Source: Arthrobacter sp. DWC3 (GTDB lineage Bacteria; Actinomycetota; Actinomycetes; Actinomycetales; Micrococcaceae). From it: 64,000 nucleotides of DNA. The DNA lies in the NCBI RefSeq assembly GCF_002929375.1, contig NZ_PJIP01000006.1, forward strand, positions 1 to 64,000, in the 5' to 3' direction. The notes beneath the pieces were generated by a model that saw only the letters and a program-made list of their open reading frames with translations, had not been told where the DNA came from and did no database searches. Below are positions 51,650-60,085 of the stretch, piece by piece. Position numbers and translations under genes: made by a program. How positions within the stretch are numbered: position 1 is the first letter of the stretch; each line of letters begins with the position of its first letter.

Positions 51650-52567
51650 TCAGGGCGAGGGCATCCCGCCGTTGACGTTGAGGGTCTCGCCGAGCACGTA
51701 GCTCGACTCCGAGGACGCCAGGAACACGTACGCGGGAGCCAGTTCGGTGGGCTGTCCGGCGCGGCCCAGCGGGGTGTCCTTGCCGAACTCCGGCAGGTCC
51801 TCGGCGGGCTGGCCGCCGGAGGGCTGCAGCGGGGTCCAGATGGGGCCCGGCGCCACGGCGTTGACGCGGATCCCCTTGGGCGCGAGTTGCTGCGCGAGCC
51901 CCTTGGTGAAGTTGTTGATGGCGGCCTTGGTGCTCGCGTAGTCCACGAGGGTGGGCGACGGCTGGTACGCCTGGATGGACGTGGTGTTGATGACGGCCGA
52001 TCCCGGCTGGAGGTGCTTGAGCGCCTCCTTCGTCACGCGGAAGAACGAGTAGATGTTCGTCTTATAGGTGTCGTCGAGCTGCTCGTCGGTGAGGTCCTCG
52101 AATGCCTCCACGGCCTGCTGCTTGCCGGCGTTGTTGACGAGGATGTCGAGGCCGCCCAGGGCATCCACGGACTGCTGCACGAGCGAGATGCAGTACGCGG
52201 GGTCCCGGAGGTCGCCCGGCAGGCAGGCGGCGATGCGGCCCTCGGCCTCGATGATCTTCTTGACCACCTGGGCATCCTCCTCCTCCTCGGGGAGGTAGGA
52301 GATGGCGACGTCGGCGCCCTCCCGCGCGAAGGCGATGGCGACGGCTGCGCCGATACCGGAATCGGCACCGGTGACGAGGGCCTTGCGGCCCGTGAGCCGG
52401 CCCGTCCCCCGGTAGGAGGTCTCGCCGCGGTCGGCCTGGACCTCCATGTCCGCTTCGAGCCCGTGCTCCTCGATCTGGTCGGTGGGCGGCGAGATGCTCT
52501 CGAACCTCGTCACCGGGTTCTGGAAGGTGTACTGGTCGGTCGATCCTGCTGCGCTCTCGGAGGTCAT
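51650..52567 (-). CDS. Short-chain dehydrogenase/reductase (YghA-like)
   Basis: A 305-residue SDR with the extended N-terminus (about 50 residues, FQNPVTRFESISPP) of the YghA group. Motifs: TGADSGIGAAVA (cofactor, near 66), NNAG near 145, catalytic Ser in NTTSIQAY near 191 and YxxxK in DYASTKAAI near 207. NAD(P)-dependent oxidation/reduction of an aldehyde or keto group; stress-associated in relatives. GGGAGAAGACGC precedes the ATG. Confidence 0.92.
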   Translation of the reverse strand: MTSESAAGSTDQYTFQNPVTRFESISPPTDQIEEHGLEADMEVQADRGETSYRGTGRLTGRKALVTGADSGIGAAVAIAFAREGADVAISYLPEEEEDAQVVKKIIEAEGRIAACLPGDLRDPAYCISLVQQSVDALGGLDILVNNAGKQQAVEAFEDLTDEQLDDTYKTNIYSFFRVTKEALKHLQPGSAVINTTSIQAYQPSPTLVDYASTKAAINNFTKGLAQQLAPKGIRVNAVAPGPIWTPLQPSGGQPAEDLPEFGKDTPLGRAGQPTELAPAYVFLASSESSYVLGETLNVNGGMPSP

Positions 52568-52657
52568 GCGTCTTCTCCCTGTACAGAGGGTGTGTCCACC
52601 GTGCTGCTCGCAGCCGCAGCGGACACACGGGTGAATGGTCGGCGGCGCCGGTAAAGC

Positions 52658-52669
52658 TAAGCCTACTTA
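52658..52669. promoter_or_regulatory. TAAG-N4-CTTA palindrome (copy 2 of 3)
   Basis: TAAG-CCTA-CTTA at 52658-52669, 91 bases before the SDR start and therefore in its promoter region. Confidence 0.4.
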
Positions 52670-52784
52670 TCACCTGGGGCGTGGACCAGCCCTCCCGCCC
52701 GGTCGGGTGGGATCAGGAAAGGGTGGCGGGACGCGGCGAGTGCGGCTACGGGCAGGGAAGCCCGCAGCGGGCGGCCCGGAACGG

Positions 52785-52883
52785 TCAGAAGACGACGGAG
52801 AAGAACCCGGCGCCGACGGTCAGGACCATCGCGACGATCAGGAGCCAGATGATCGGAGTGCGGAGTCTGCGCATGGAGTCCAT
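52785..52883 (-). CDS. Small one-helix membrane protein (32 aa)
   Basis: Reads MDSMRRLRTPIIWLLIVAMV then LTVGAGFFSVVF: a basic start and one transmembrane helix. TAGACT lies nine bases before the ATG, giving an almost leaderless mRNA. Short but with clear membrane-protein composition. Function unknown. Confidence 0.5.
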   Translation of the reverse strand: MDSMRRLRTPIIWLLIVAMVLTVGAGFFSVVF

Positions 52884-52912
52884 AGTGCGCCCAGTCTAGC
52901 CGCCGGGCGGCT

Positions 52913-53716
52913 TCAGGCCGAGGGCGCGAGCCGTTCCCGCGCCAGGCGCTTCAGGCCGTCCGCCGGCCGTACGGGCTCGGGCCACCGGGGCTGCAGGTCG
53001 TCGCCGAGCGTGATGTTGCGCAGGCGCCGCCCGAACATGGGGACCACCCACTCCCCCAGCCAGGCCGTCTCCCGGCGGAACCCCGCCACGAGCCCCGCAT
53101 AGCCCTCGCGCTCGGGCAGGCGGGGTGTCAGGGAATGGTCCACGCCGAGGATGCGCAGCACATGGGCGGCGAGGTTCCGGTGCCCGGCCGGCGACATGTG
53201 CAGCCGGTCCGCGTCCCACAGCCCAGGATCGGAGTACTCCTCGAAGCACCAGTAGTCCACCAGCACGGCGTCGTAGGTGCGGGCGATGCGCCGCACGTGG
53301 TCGTTGAACAGCCAGTTGCGGCGCTTCATCGGCTCGAAGACGGGGCTCAGCGGGATGTCGAAGCCGGTGAACAGCAGCGGTCGCGCCCCGGCGTCCACGA
53401 TGCGCTCCACGATCCCCTCGTACTCGCGCATGAGCGCGCCCATGTCGGTGCGCAGTTCGAGGATGTCGTTGCCGCCGGCATAGAGGCTCACGAGGGTGGG
53501 CTCGAGGGCCAGTGCCCGGTCCACCTGCTCGTCACGGACGTGGTGCAGGCGCTTGCTGCGGATGGCGAGGTTGGCGTACTCCCATGCCGGGTCCTGCCGG
53601 CCGAGCTGCTTCGCCACGCGGTCCGCCCACCCCCGCACCCCGTTCGGGAAGCGGGGGTTCCAGTCACCGACCCCCTCGGTGAAGGAATCGCCGATCGCCA
53701 CGAACCGTCCAGCCAT
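52913..53716 (-). CDS. SGNH/GDSL-family esterase
   Basis: A 267-residue hydrolase. Block I FVAIGDSFTEG (Ser near residue 11), block III GGNDIL (Asn near 94), block V LWDADRLHMSPAGH (Asp/His near 191). No signal peptide, so probably cytosolic esterase/lipase. TAGGCT lies seven bases before the ATG: leaderless candidate. Convergent with nothing; the 32-residue gene lies just upstream of its stop region. Confidence 0.9.
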   Translation of the reverse strand: MAGRFVAIGDSFTEGVGDWNPRFPNGVRGWADRVAKQLGRQDPAWEYANLAIRSKRLHHVRDEQVDRALALEPTLVSLYAGGNDILELRTDMGALMREYEGIVERIVDAGARPLLFTGFDIPLSPVFEPMKRRNWLFNDHVRRIARTYDAVLVDYWCFEEYSDPGLWDADRLHMSPAGHRNLAAHVLRILGVDHSLTPRLPEREGYAGLVAGFRRETAWLGEWVVPMFGRRLRNITLGDDLQPRWPEPVRPADGLKRLARERLAPSA

Positions 53717-53831
53717 TCGAGGAAGCCTAGCCCCGCCGGACGACCCGCGGGCGACGGCGGGGCCAACGCCCGGTGAACCCTGCGCCCGGAGGCGCGGAAA
53801 TAATCTGCGCACCTTCGTGGCTGACACGGAC

Positions 53832-54689
53832 ATGGAGCACCGCATCGCAGTCACAGGGTCGACGGGCGTCGTGGGCGGCACCGTGGCCAGGATCCTCGCC
53901 GCGGAAGGGGTGCCGCTCATCCTGCCGGTGAGATCGCCCGACCGGGCGCAGCACCTGCCCCAGTCCGTGGTGCGGCAGGCCTCGTACGGGGACGCGGCGG
54001 CGGCACGGGAGGCCCTCGCGGGCGTGGACGTCCTGTTCATGGTGTCCGCCGCCGAGTCTGAGGACCGCCTCGCGGACCACCGCACGTTCGTGGACGCCGC
54101 ACAGGCAGCGGGCGTCCGGCACATCGTCTACACCTCGTTCCTCGGCGCCGCACCCGAGGCGGCGTTCCTCCTCGGCCGGGACCACTGGTACACCGAGGAG
54201 CACATCCGCCGGTCGGGCCTCACCTGGACGTTCCTGCGCGACAACCTGTACCTGGACTTCGTGCCCTCCCTCGCAGAGGACGGCGTCATCCGTGGCCCCG
54301 CAGGGGACGGCCGGCTCTCCGCCGTCGCGCAGGCCGACGTCGCCCGCTCCGCCGCCGCCGTGCTGCGGGCGCCGGAGGAGCATGCGGGGACGACGTACCA
54401 CCTGACCGGACCGGAGGCCTTCACCCTGGCGGAGGCCGCGGCGACCATCAGCGAGGTGACACCCGCGACGGTGCGCTTCGAGGACCAGACCCACGAGGAG
54501 GCCATGGCGTCGCGGGCCCACCACGGCGCACCCCGGTGGCAGGTGGAGGCGTGGGTCAGCACCTACACGGCCATCGCGCAGGGGGAGCTGGCCGAGGTCT
54601 CGCCCGACGTCGAGCGCCTCACCGGGCGGCCGCCCGTCGGCCTCCGCGATCTCCTCGCGGCACGGCACGGGACGAGTGCCCGTGCGTAG
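53832..54689 (+). CDS. NmrA-like NAD(P)-binding protein
   Basis: A 285-residue atypical SDR. The N-terminal IAVTGSTGVVGGTVARILAA is the dinucleotide-binding GxxGxxG; HIVYTSFLGAAPEAAFLLGR near 98 and TWTFLRDNLYLDF near 132 are typical of NmrA/QOR2-type proteins, which sense redox or reduce quinones. ATG 53832 chosen; a GTG five codons upstream is possible. Overlaps the next gene by 14 bases. Confidence 0.88.
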   Translation: MEHRIAVTGSTGVVGGTVARILAAEGVPLILPVRSPDRAQHLPQSVVRQASYGDAAAAREALAGVDVLFMVSAAESEDRLADHRTFVDAAQAAGVRHIVYTSFLGAAPEAAFLLGRDHWYTEEHIRRSGLTWTFLRDNLYLDFVPSLAEDGVIRGPAGDGRLSAVAQADVARSAAAVLRAPEEHAGTTYHLTGPEAFTLAEAAATISEVTPATVRFEDQTHEEAMASRAHHGAPRWQVEAWVSTYTAIAQGELAEVSPDVERLTGRPPVGLRDLLAARHGTSARA

Positions 54690-55311
54690 GGACGTGGTGC
54701 CGGATCCCGCGGACAGCCGCGCCTTCTACAGGTTCCTGACCTCCGTGGTGGTGCCGCGCCCCATCGCGTGGATCTCGTCGACGTCCGCGGACGGCGTGGA
54801 CAACCTCGCGCCGCACTCGTTCTTCACCATCGCCTCCGTGAACCCGCCGATCGTCCAGTTCACCTCCGTGGGACGCAAGGACTCCGTGCGCAACATCGAG
54901 GCCACGGGCGAGTTCGTGGTCGGCTTCACGCCGGAGAGGCTCTTCGAGGCCGTCAACGCGACCGGCACCGCGTTCCCGCCCGAGGTCAGCGAGTTCGACG
55001 CCGCCGGCCTCACCCGCGAACCGAGCGAGACCGTGCGCCCGCCGCGCGTCCAGGAGTCCCCCGTGGCCCTCGAGTGCCGGCTCCACCTGATCCAGGACAT
55101 GGGCGACTGCACGCTGGTCTTCGGGGAGGTGGTGCACGCCGTGGTGTCGGAGGAGGTGCTCGACGGCGACCTCCCGGCGATCGGCGCCCTCGAACCGCTC
55201 TCGCGGCTCGGCAGGAACGAGTGGGGCACGGCGGGGACCATCCGCAGCATCACGCGGATCCCGGTGGGCGACTGGCCGGGGCACTACCGCGGCATGCACA
55301 CCAGCACCTGA
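54676..55311 (+). CDS. Flavin reductase-like protein
   Basis: A 211-residue split-barrel FMN-binding protein. FLTSVVVPRPIAWISSTSAD near residue 20 and NLAPHSFFTIASVNPPIVQF near 43 are the flavin reductase family signatures. Probably supplies reduced flavin or binds FMN. Start GTG 54676 overlaps the NmrA-like stop by 14 bases, so the two redox genes are coupled. Confidence 0.9.
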   Translation: MPVRRDVVPDPADSRAFYRFLTSVVVPRPIAWISSTSADGVDNLAPHSFFTIASVNPPIVQFTSVGRKDSVRNIEATGEFVVGFTPERLFEAVNATGTAFPPEVSEFDAAGLTREPSETVRPPRVQESPVALECRLHLIQDMGDCTLVFGEVVHAVVSEEVLDGDLPAIGALEPLSRLGRNEWGTAGTIRSITRIPVGDWPGHYRGMHTST

Positions 55312-55426
55312 TCGGGTAGCCCTCCCCGCCCCGGCCGGCATCCGGTCCGGTGCCGTACAGTGCGAATATCTGCGGGTTGGCACCCCACCCCCGGGCTGGG
55401 AAGCCAGTTGCTACCCAGGAAATCCC

Positions 55427-56509
55427 ATGAGCGTCACCGCAGCCCCGCGCACCGTCCGCATCTCCAGACCCAACGACGTCGTCGCCTCCTACTCCGTCCT
55501 GCTGAAGCAGGTCCGCAAGGAAGGCCTCCTCACCCGCCGCCGCCGCTTCTACGTCGCCGTCTTCGCGGCCCTGGTGCTCGCCATGGGGGCCGCGTGGACC
55601 GGGTTCGCGCTCCTCGGGGACACCTGGTTCCAGCTCCTCGTCGCCGCCGTGCTCGGCGTCGTCCTCACGCAGATGGCGTTCCTCGCCCACGAGGCCTCGC
55701 ACCGCCAGATCTTCGCCAGCCGCAGCGCCAACGACTGGTCCGGGCGCATCCTCGCCGCCGGCGTGGTCGGCATCAGCTACGCGTGGTGGATGGACAAGCA
55801 CACCCGCCACCACAACGATCCGAACACCCGCGGCAAGGACCCCGACATCGAGGTGGACACCATCTCGTTCCTCGAGGAGGACGCCGCGAAGGCCAGGGGC
55901 TTCCATGCGTGGATCACGCGCCGCCAGGGCTACCTGTTCTTCCCCCTGCTGACCATGGAGGGCATCAACCTGCATGCCCGCTCCATCAGCACCCTGTTCG
56001 CGCGCCGCACCGTCAAGGGCCGCTGGGTGGAACTCGCCCTGCTGGGCGCCCGCTTCGGCACGTACCTCGGCATCGTCTTCTGGTTCCTGCCCGTCGGCAT
56101 GGCGTTCGCGTTCCTCGGCGTGCAGCTGGCCGTCTTCGGCGTGTACATGGGGGCGAGCTTCGCACCCAACCACAAGGGCATGCCCGTGGTACCGAAGGAC
56201 AGTGGACTCGACTTCTTCCAGAAGCAGGTGCTGACCTCGCGCAACATCCGCGGCGGCCCGTTCGTCAACAACGCGTTCGGCGGGCTCAACTTCCAGATCG
56301 AGCACCACCTCTTCCCCGACATGCCCCGCCCGCACCTGCGCCGCGCCGCCGTGATCGTGAGGGAGCACTGCGAGCGCCTGCGCGTGCCGTACACCGAGGT
56401 GGGCGTGACGGCGTCGTACGGCGCCGTGGTGTCCTACCTCAACCGCGTGGGCCTCGCCGCCCGGGACCCGTTCGACTGCCCCATGGTCAACCGCTTCCGC
56501 CGCCCCTGA
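55427..56509 (+). CDS. Fatty acid desaturase (front-end/acyl-lipid type)
   Basis: A 360-residue membrane di-iron enzyme. Three histidine boxes: HEASH near residue 88, HTRHHNDPN near 125, and QIEHHLFP near 291 (the Q/H-x-x-HH form of acyl-lipid desaturases). Helices flank them. Introduces a double bond in membrane acyl chains; temperature control is common in relatives but not shown here. Upstream, a TACAGT-like hexamer at about 55356 may be the promoter, leaving a leader of about 60 bases. Confidence 0.92.
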   Translation: MSVTAAPRTVRISRPNDVVASYSVLLKQVRKEGLLTRRRRFYVAVFAALVLAMGAAWTGFALLGDTWFQLLVAAVLGVVLTQMAFLAHEASHRQIFASRSANDWSGRILAAGVVGISYAWWMDKHTRHHNDPNTRGKDPDIEVDTISFLEEDAAKARGFHAWITRRQGYLFFPLLTMEGINLHARSISTLFARRTVKGRWVELALLGARFGTYLGIVFWFLPVGMAFAFLGVQLAVFGVYMGASFAPNHKGMPVVPKDSGLDFFQKQVLTSRNIRGGPFVNNAFGGLNFQIEHHLFPDMPRPHLRRAAVIVREHCERLRVPYTEVGVTASYGAVVSYLNRVGLAARDPFDCPMVNRFRRP

Positions 56510-56577
56510 GGTCCCGCGGGCCCGTGCCGCCTGTCCGGCCTGCGCCGACCTGCCCGGGGCCCGCGCCGACCGTCCGG

Positions 56578-57360
56578 CTAGGCGGCCGGGGCGTCGATGG
56601 AGCCCCGCACCACGCTCACGCCCGAATGTGCCGGGTCCCCGTCCAGCGGCTCGTCGGAGACGTCGACCACGGGGAACTGCCGCAGGTCGATGGCGTCGGG
56701 CACGTCGAACGTGCCGTGGTCGCCGTCCAGGATCCCGATGCTGTACATCCGGGTGGCATCCGGAGCCAGCAGCCAGACCTCCCGGAAGCCGCCGGGCGCA
56801 GCGCCGGAGACTGTGACGTCGAGGCGCCGCAGGCCGTCACCGGTCTCGGTGAGCGTCGCCTCGCCCGATCCGCTGAAGTCGGGCAGCGGAGCCAGCTCGA
56901 TGCTTGCCAGGGTGCGTCCGCCGCCGTCCGGGGACTGCACGGCCCACAGCACGCCTCCCCCGACGGCGATCCCGACGACGGCAGCCGCGGCCAACCACCA
57001 GGCGGGCACGGTCCGCCGACCACGGGAGGCACCGGGGCGCATCGTCCCGGGACCCGGCGGGCGGGGGTCGGACGCGGTGGCAGCGCGGCTGCCGAGGGTC
57101 TCGACGGCACCGACCGCGTGCAGGCGGGGCACCGTCGTCGTGCCCGCGAGGCCGAGCTCCTGCGCCACGGCGTCCCACACCGCGGGGTCGGGCTCCTCGA
57201 GCCGCCCTGGCCCGCCCGATCGTGCGAGGCTCACGACCTCGTGCAGCGCCGCCACCTCGTCTTCGCAGGTGCTGCACGCGTCGAGGTGGTCGCGGGACCA
57301 CCAGTCCAGCGGTTCGTCCAGCGCGGCGATGCCCAAGCTGTCCGGGTCAAGATGTCGCAT
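56578..57360 (-). CDS. Anti-sigma factor (RskA/zinc-ASF type)
   Basis: A 260-residue single-span anti-sigma factor. The cytosolic N-terminus has the zinc anti-sigma motif [12 protein letters not shown] (H-x3-C-x2-C, residues 25-36); a helix ([20 protein letters not shown]) follows near 120; the outer domain is RskA-like ([20 protein letters not shown]). It should hold the ECF sigma factor upstream inactive until membrane proteolysis. Overlaps the sigma gene by 14 bases. Confidence 0.9.
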   Translation of the reverse strand: MRHLDPDSLGIAALDEPLDWWSRDHLDACSTCEDEVAALHEVVSLARSGGPGRLEEPDPAVWDAVAQELGLAGTTTVPRLHAVGAVETLGSRAATASDPRPPGPGTMRPGASRGRRTVPAWWLAAAAVVGIAVGGGVLWAVQSPDGGGRTLASIELAPLPDFSGSGEATLTETGDGLRRLDVTVSGAAPGGFREVWLLAPDATRMYSIGILDGDHGTFDVPDAIDLRQFPVVDVSDEPLDGDPAHSGVSVVRGSIDAPAA

Positions 57361-57916
57361 TCCAGGCCCCCAATCGACCGCGCAGATGCGCGAGGCTCCT
57401 TCGGATGTGACTCTTGACGGTTCCCAGCGGCAGATCGAGCCGTTGTGCTATCTGCTGGTGTGTGAGGTCTTCGTAGAAGGCGAGCCGAAGGATGGACTGC
57501 TGGGGTTCGCCCAGCAGGTCGAGCTCCGCATCGAGGACCACCCGGTCCGTCACAGCATCCACCTCCCGCGCGTGCCGCCTGGGGCTCTCCGGCTCGGCGA
57601 TCGCGCCGGACCGGGCCACCATCTGATTCTGCCTGCTCCTGGCCGCGAGCGTGTCCAGGATGACGTTCCTGCTGATCCCGAGGATCCACGCGGGGACCGT
57701 GCCGTACTGCGGGTCGAAGCTGTCCCGGAACCGCCACGCCCGCACGAACACGTCCTGGGTGATGTCGGCGGCCACCGCGCGGTCGTCCATGGACCGCAGC
57801 GCGACCGTGAACACGAGGGGCGCGAGCCGCCGGTACGCGGCGGCCAGGGCGTCCTCGTCGCCGGCGGAGAACTCCGCGTCGAGTTGCCTCGTCCACTCGG
57901 TGCCTGGAGGTGTCAC
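57347..57916 (-). CDS. ECF RNA polymerase sigma factor (SigK-like)
   Basis: A 189-residue ECF sigma factor. Region 2 is [20 protein letters not shown] near residue 52, and region 4 is [20 protein letters not shown] near 143 followed by [15 protein letters not shown] 57916 has GGAG ahead (GGAGTAGGGC). It is cotranscribed with the anti-sigma factor and downstream of the sortase. Confidence 0.92.
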   Translation of the reverse strand: MTPPGTEWTRQLDAEFSAGDEDALAAAYRRLAPLVFTVALRSMDDRAVAADITQDVFVRAWRFRDSFDPQYGTVPAWILGISRNVILDTLAARSRQNQMVARSGAIAEPESPRRHAREVDAVTDRVVLDAELDLLGEPQQSILRLAFYEDLTHQQIAQRLDLPLGTVKSHIRRSLAHLRGRLGAWNATS

Positions 57917-57981
57917 GCCCTACTCCTTCAGCGCGGTGCCGGGCCCAGCACTGCGCTGACGGAACCGCGGGAGCCGTGCGT

Positions 57982-58704
57982 TCAGAGCGGTGAGGCTGTG
58001 AGGACAACATTATCCTCGTAGTCGCCCTTGTCCAGCAGCCAGCGGCCCCCGCACGTGATGATCTTGAGCTGGTGGGGTCCGTCGCGCCGGAAGACCTCTG
58101 ACCCGTCGAGTGTGGCCTTCGGGACGTTCCGCACGTCGTCGACGCCGTACTGCAGCGTCCTGCCGTCCGCGAGGCCCACAGTGATCACGGTGCCGGGGTC
58201 GACGTCCTTGAGCCCGGCGAAAGGCATCACCTCCGTCCGGCTGTCCACGTGGGCGGCGATCACGGCGTGTCCGGCATCGGCGCCGGGGGCCGGGCCGTAG
58301 CGGTACCACCCTGCCTCCCAAAAGCTGTCCGGGATCTCCATGGCGTCGTTCTCGGCGATCCCCACCTCGACCACCCGGACGGAGATGTCCGTCCCCGGGA
58401 TGTCCAGGGAGACGGGAGGGGGCGGGGCCGGCTGCAGGGCGGCATCCGCCGGCCGCACGGGGATGTCGGCGGGGGTGCCGGCTCCAGCGACGGCATCCCC
58501 CGCGTCCTGCGGCCCCGGTCCGCCCTCCACGGGCGGGATGGGGGCCAGGATCGGCGCCACGGGCGCCTCCGGCTCGGCGGACGGCAGGGAACAGCCGCCC
58601 ACGACGGCGGCGGTCGCGATCATCAGCGCCGTCAGACGGGACGCGGGGCGGCCTACGAAGCGGTCCGGTCGGCGGGGTGGGTGCACGGTTTCGTCCTCGT
58701 TCAT
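57982..58704 (-). CDS. Class F sortase
   Basis: A 240-residue exported cysteine transpeptidase. After an N-terminal hydrophobic segment ending in VVGGC (possible lipobox) comes a Pro-rich linker; the catalytic domain carries His in AAHVDSRTEV near residue 153, Cys in ITCGG near 217 and an Arg just after (RWLLD), with DYEDNVVLTA at the end. The catalytic site fits class E/F sortases. ATG 58704 selected; earlier residues to 58800 look non-coding. It lies 79 bases after the DUF4397 gene and 65 before the sigma gene. Confidence 0.88.
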   Translation of the reverse strand: MNEDETVHPPRRPDRFVGRPASRLTALMIATAAVVGGCSLPSAEPEAPVAPILAPIPPVEGGPGPQDAGDAVAGAGTPADIPVRPADAALQPAPPPPVSLDIPGTDISVRVVEVGIAENDAMEIPDSFWEAGWYRYGPAPGADAGHAVIAAHVDSRTEVMPFAGLKDVDPGTVITVGLADGRTLQYGVDDVRNVPKATLDGSEVFRRDGPHQLKIITCGGRWLLDKGDYEDNVVLTASPL

Positions 58705-58783
58705 GGTTCTCGCAGCTCCGGATGGAGGGCCGGGTAGGGCGGGGTGCGCGGAGCCCGACGGCGTCCGCGCACCCCGCGCTCCG

Positions 58784-59602
58784 TCACGCCCGGGCCGCAC
58801 GCCTCCGGCTCACGGCGACAGCGCCGCCGAGCAGCGCGAGGACGCCCGCGCCGATACCGACCGCCGCACCGGTGTCGTCCGTCGCGGCCGCCAGGCCGGA
58901 CTGTCCGCCCGGCACCGCACCCGGCGACGAGTGCACACCCTCGATGACCTGGGTGGCCAGCGCGAGGTTGCCCGCCTCGAGGCTTCCCCACGCGTACACG
59001 ATCGTGGAGGTGCCCTCGCCGAGCGTCAGGTCCGCCGGACCGATCACGGGCTGGGTGGTGCCCGCCGCGGCGACGGCCGCGGAGACCGTCCCGGGATCCG
59101 TGGTCAGCGTCGCCTCGCCCGGGTTGCTGAGGTTCGGGACGATGGGCGTGCCACCGGCGAGGACGTCCACGGCCGGTGCGGCGGCCACGTGCCGCACGGT
59201 CAGGCGCGACTTGCCGGCCTCCACGGCGGAGACGTCGTTGGTGTAGAAGTTGGCCGTCGGGGCCCCCGCGGCGTCGAGGTTGGCCGTGGCGGTGTAGTTC
59301 CCGCCGGCGGCGAGGGTGACGTCCACGGGGCCGATGACCGGGGCGCTCGCGTCGGTCGCATCGGCCGCCGTGATGGCGAGCTGGTAGCTGCCGGCGGGCA
59401 GCGAGAGCGGACCGGCGAGCGTGCCCGGCGTGAAATTGTCGAGGGTGAGGGCTCCGTTGACGTAGACGTCGACCGTGAGGTCGGGGACTCCGTGCAGCAC
59501 GGACAGCGATGCTTGGGACGGATCGGCGGCCGTCGCCGGGGCGGCACCGGCCGCGGCTCCTACGACGAGCACGGCTCCGACGGTGTACAGGCTTCTGCGC
59601 AT
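58784..59602 (-). CDS. DUF4397 secreted protein, putative sortase substrate
   Basis: A 272-residue exported protein: signal peptide (MRRSLYTVGAVLVVGAAAGA, cleavage after ATAA), two DUF4397 beta repeats (about 30-125, VLHGVPDLTVDVYVNG; and 135-210, VRHVAAAPAVDVLAGGTPIV), a Gly/Ser-rich linker with AVPGGQSGLAAATDDTG, then a hydrophobic helix and RRRAARA tail. The helix-plus-basic-tail layout is that of sortase substrates, but no canonical LPxTG is visible. The adjacent class F sortase is the natural partner. Confidence 0.85.
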   Translation of the reverse strand: MRRSLYTVGAVLVVGAAAGAAPATAADPSQASLSVLHGVPDLTVDVYVNGALTLDNFTPGTLAGPLSLPAGSYQLAITAADATDASAPVIGPVDVTLAAGGNYTATANLDAAGAPTANFYTNDVSAVEAGKSRLTVRHVAAAPAVDVLAGGTPIVPNLSNPGEATLTTDPGTVSAAVAAAGTTQPVIGPADLTLGEGTSTIVYAWGSLEAGNLALATQVIEGVHSSPGAVPGGQSGLAAATDDTGAAVGIGAGVLALLGGAVAVSRRRAARA

Positions 59603-59618
59603 GACAACTCCTTTGGAT

Positions 59619-59635
59619 CGTCCCCTGAGGGGACG
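59619..59635 (+). promoter_or_regulatory. Short hairpin/palindrome before DUF4397 gene
   Basis: CGTCCCC (59619-59625), TGA, GGGGACG (59629-59635), followed by CTTTT on the plus strand, 16 bases upstream of the DUF4397 ATG. Could be a small terminator for plus-strand transcription or a regulatory element of this operon. Confidence 0.35.
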
Positions 59636-59826
59636 CTTTTCGCTGACACCGGGTATTACCGGGAATCAGGGCGGGTTGGATGCACGGACGCAGAATTTTT
59701 CCTGGAAATGATCAGGATGCCGCCCGGACGCCGGGCACCGCACCGCACCCCCGGGCCGGAATTACAAGCCCGGCCGTGCGCGCCTGCGGAGGCACGGGCA
59801 GCGGCCCGGCTGGGTACGGTGGGGAG

Positions 59827-60057
59827 ATGTTCTTCCTCTTCGGCCTCACCACGCGTGAGCACCTGCAGTTCACCCGATCCGCCGGCTGCCGCTACTGCGG
59901 CCAGCACGCCCCGCAGCAGGTCATCCAGCGCAGGACGAAGCTCTCGGTGTTCTTCATCCCGCTCATCACCCTCAAGAAGACCCGGATCCAGGTCTGTACC
60001 AACTGCGGCGGCACCTCGAGCATCAGCGGCTCGGAGGAGCGCGCCCTCGCCTACTGA
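59827..60057 (+). CDS. Zinc-ribbon domain protein
   Basis: A 76-residue protein with two CxxC knuckles (CRYCG near residue 18, CTNCGG near 59) flanking a beta hairpin (KLSVFFIPLITLKKTRI). Matches the small actinobacterial zinc-ribbon_15 family. GGGGAG lies directly before ATG 59827 and TACGGT six bases ahead: either a short-leader or leaderless start. Confidence 0.8.
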   Translation: MFFLFGLTTREHLQFTRSAGCRYCGQHAPQQVIQRRTKLSVFFIPLITLKKTRIQVCTNCGGTSSISGSEERALAY

Positions 60058-60085
60058 GCGCGCTCCCGCCGGAAGCAGGCGGGGA

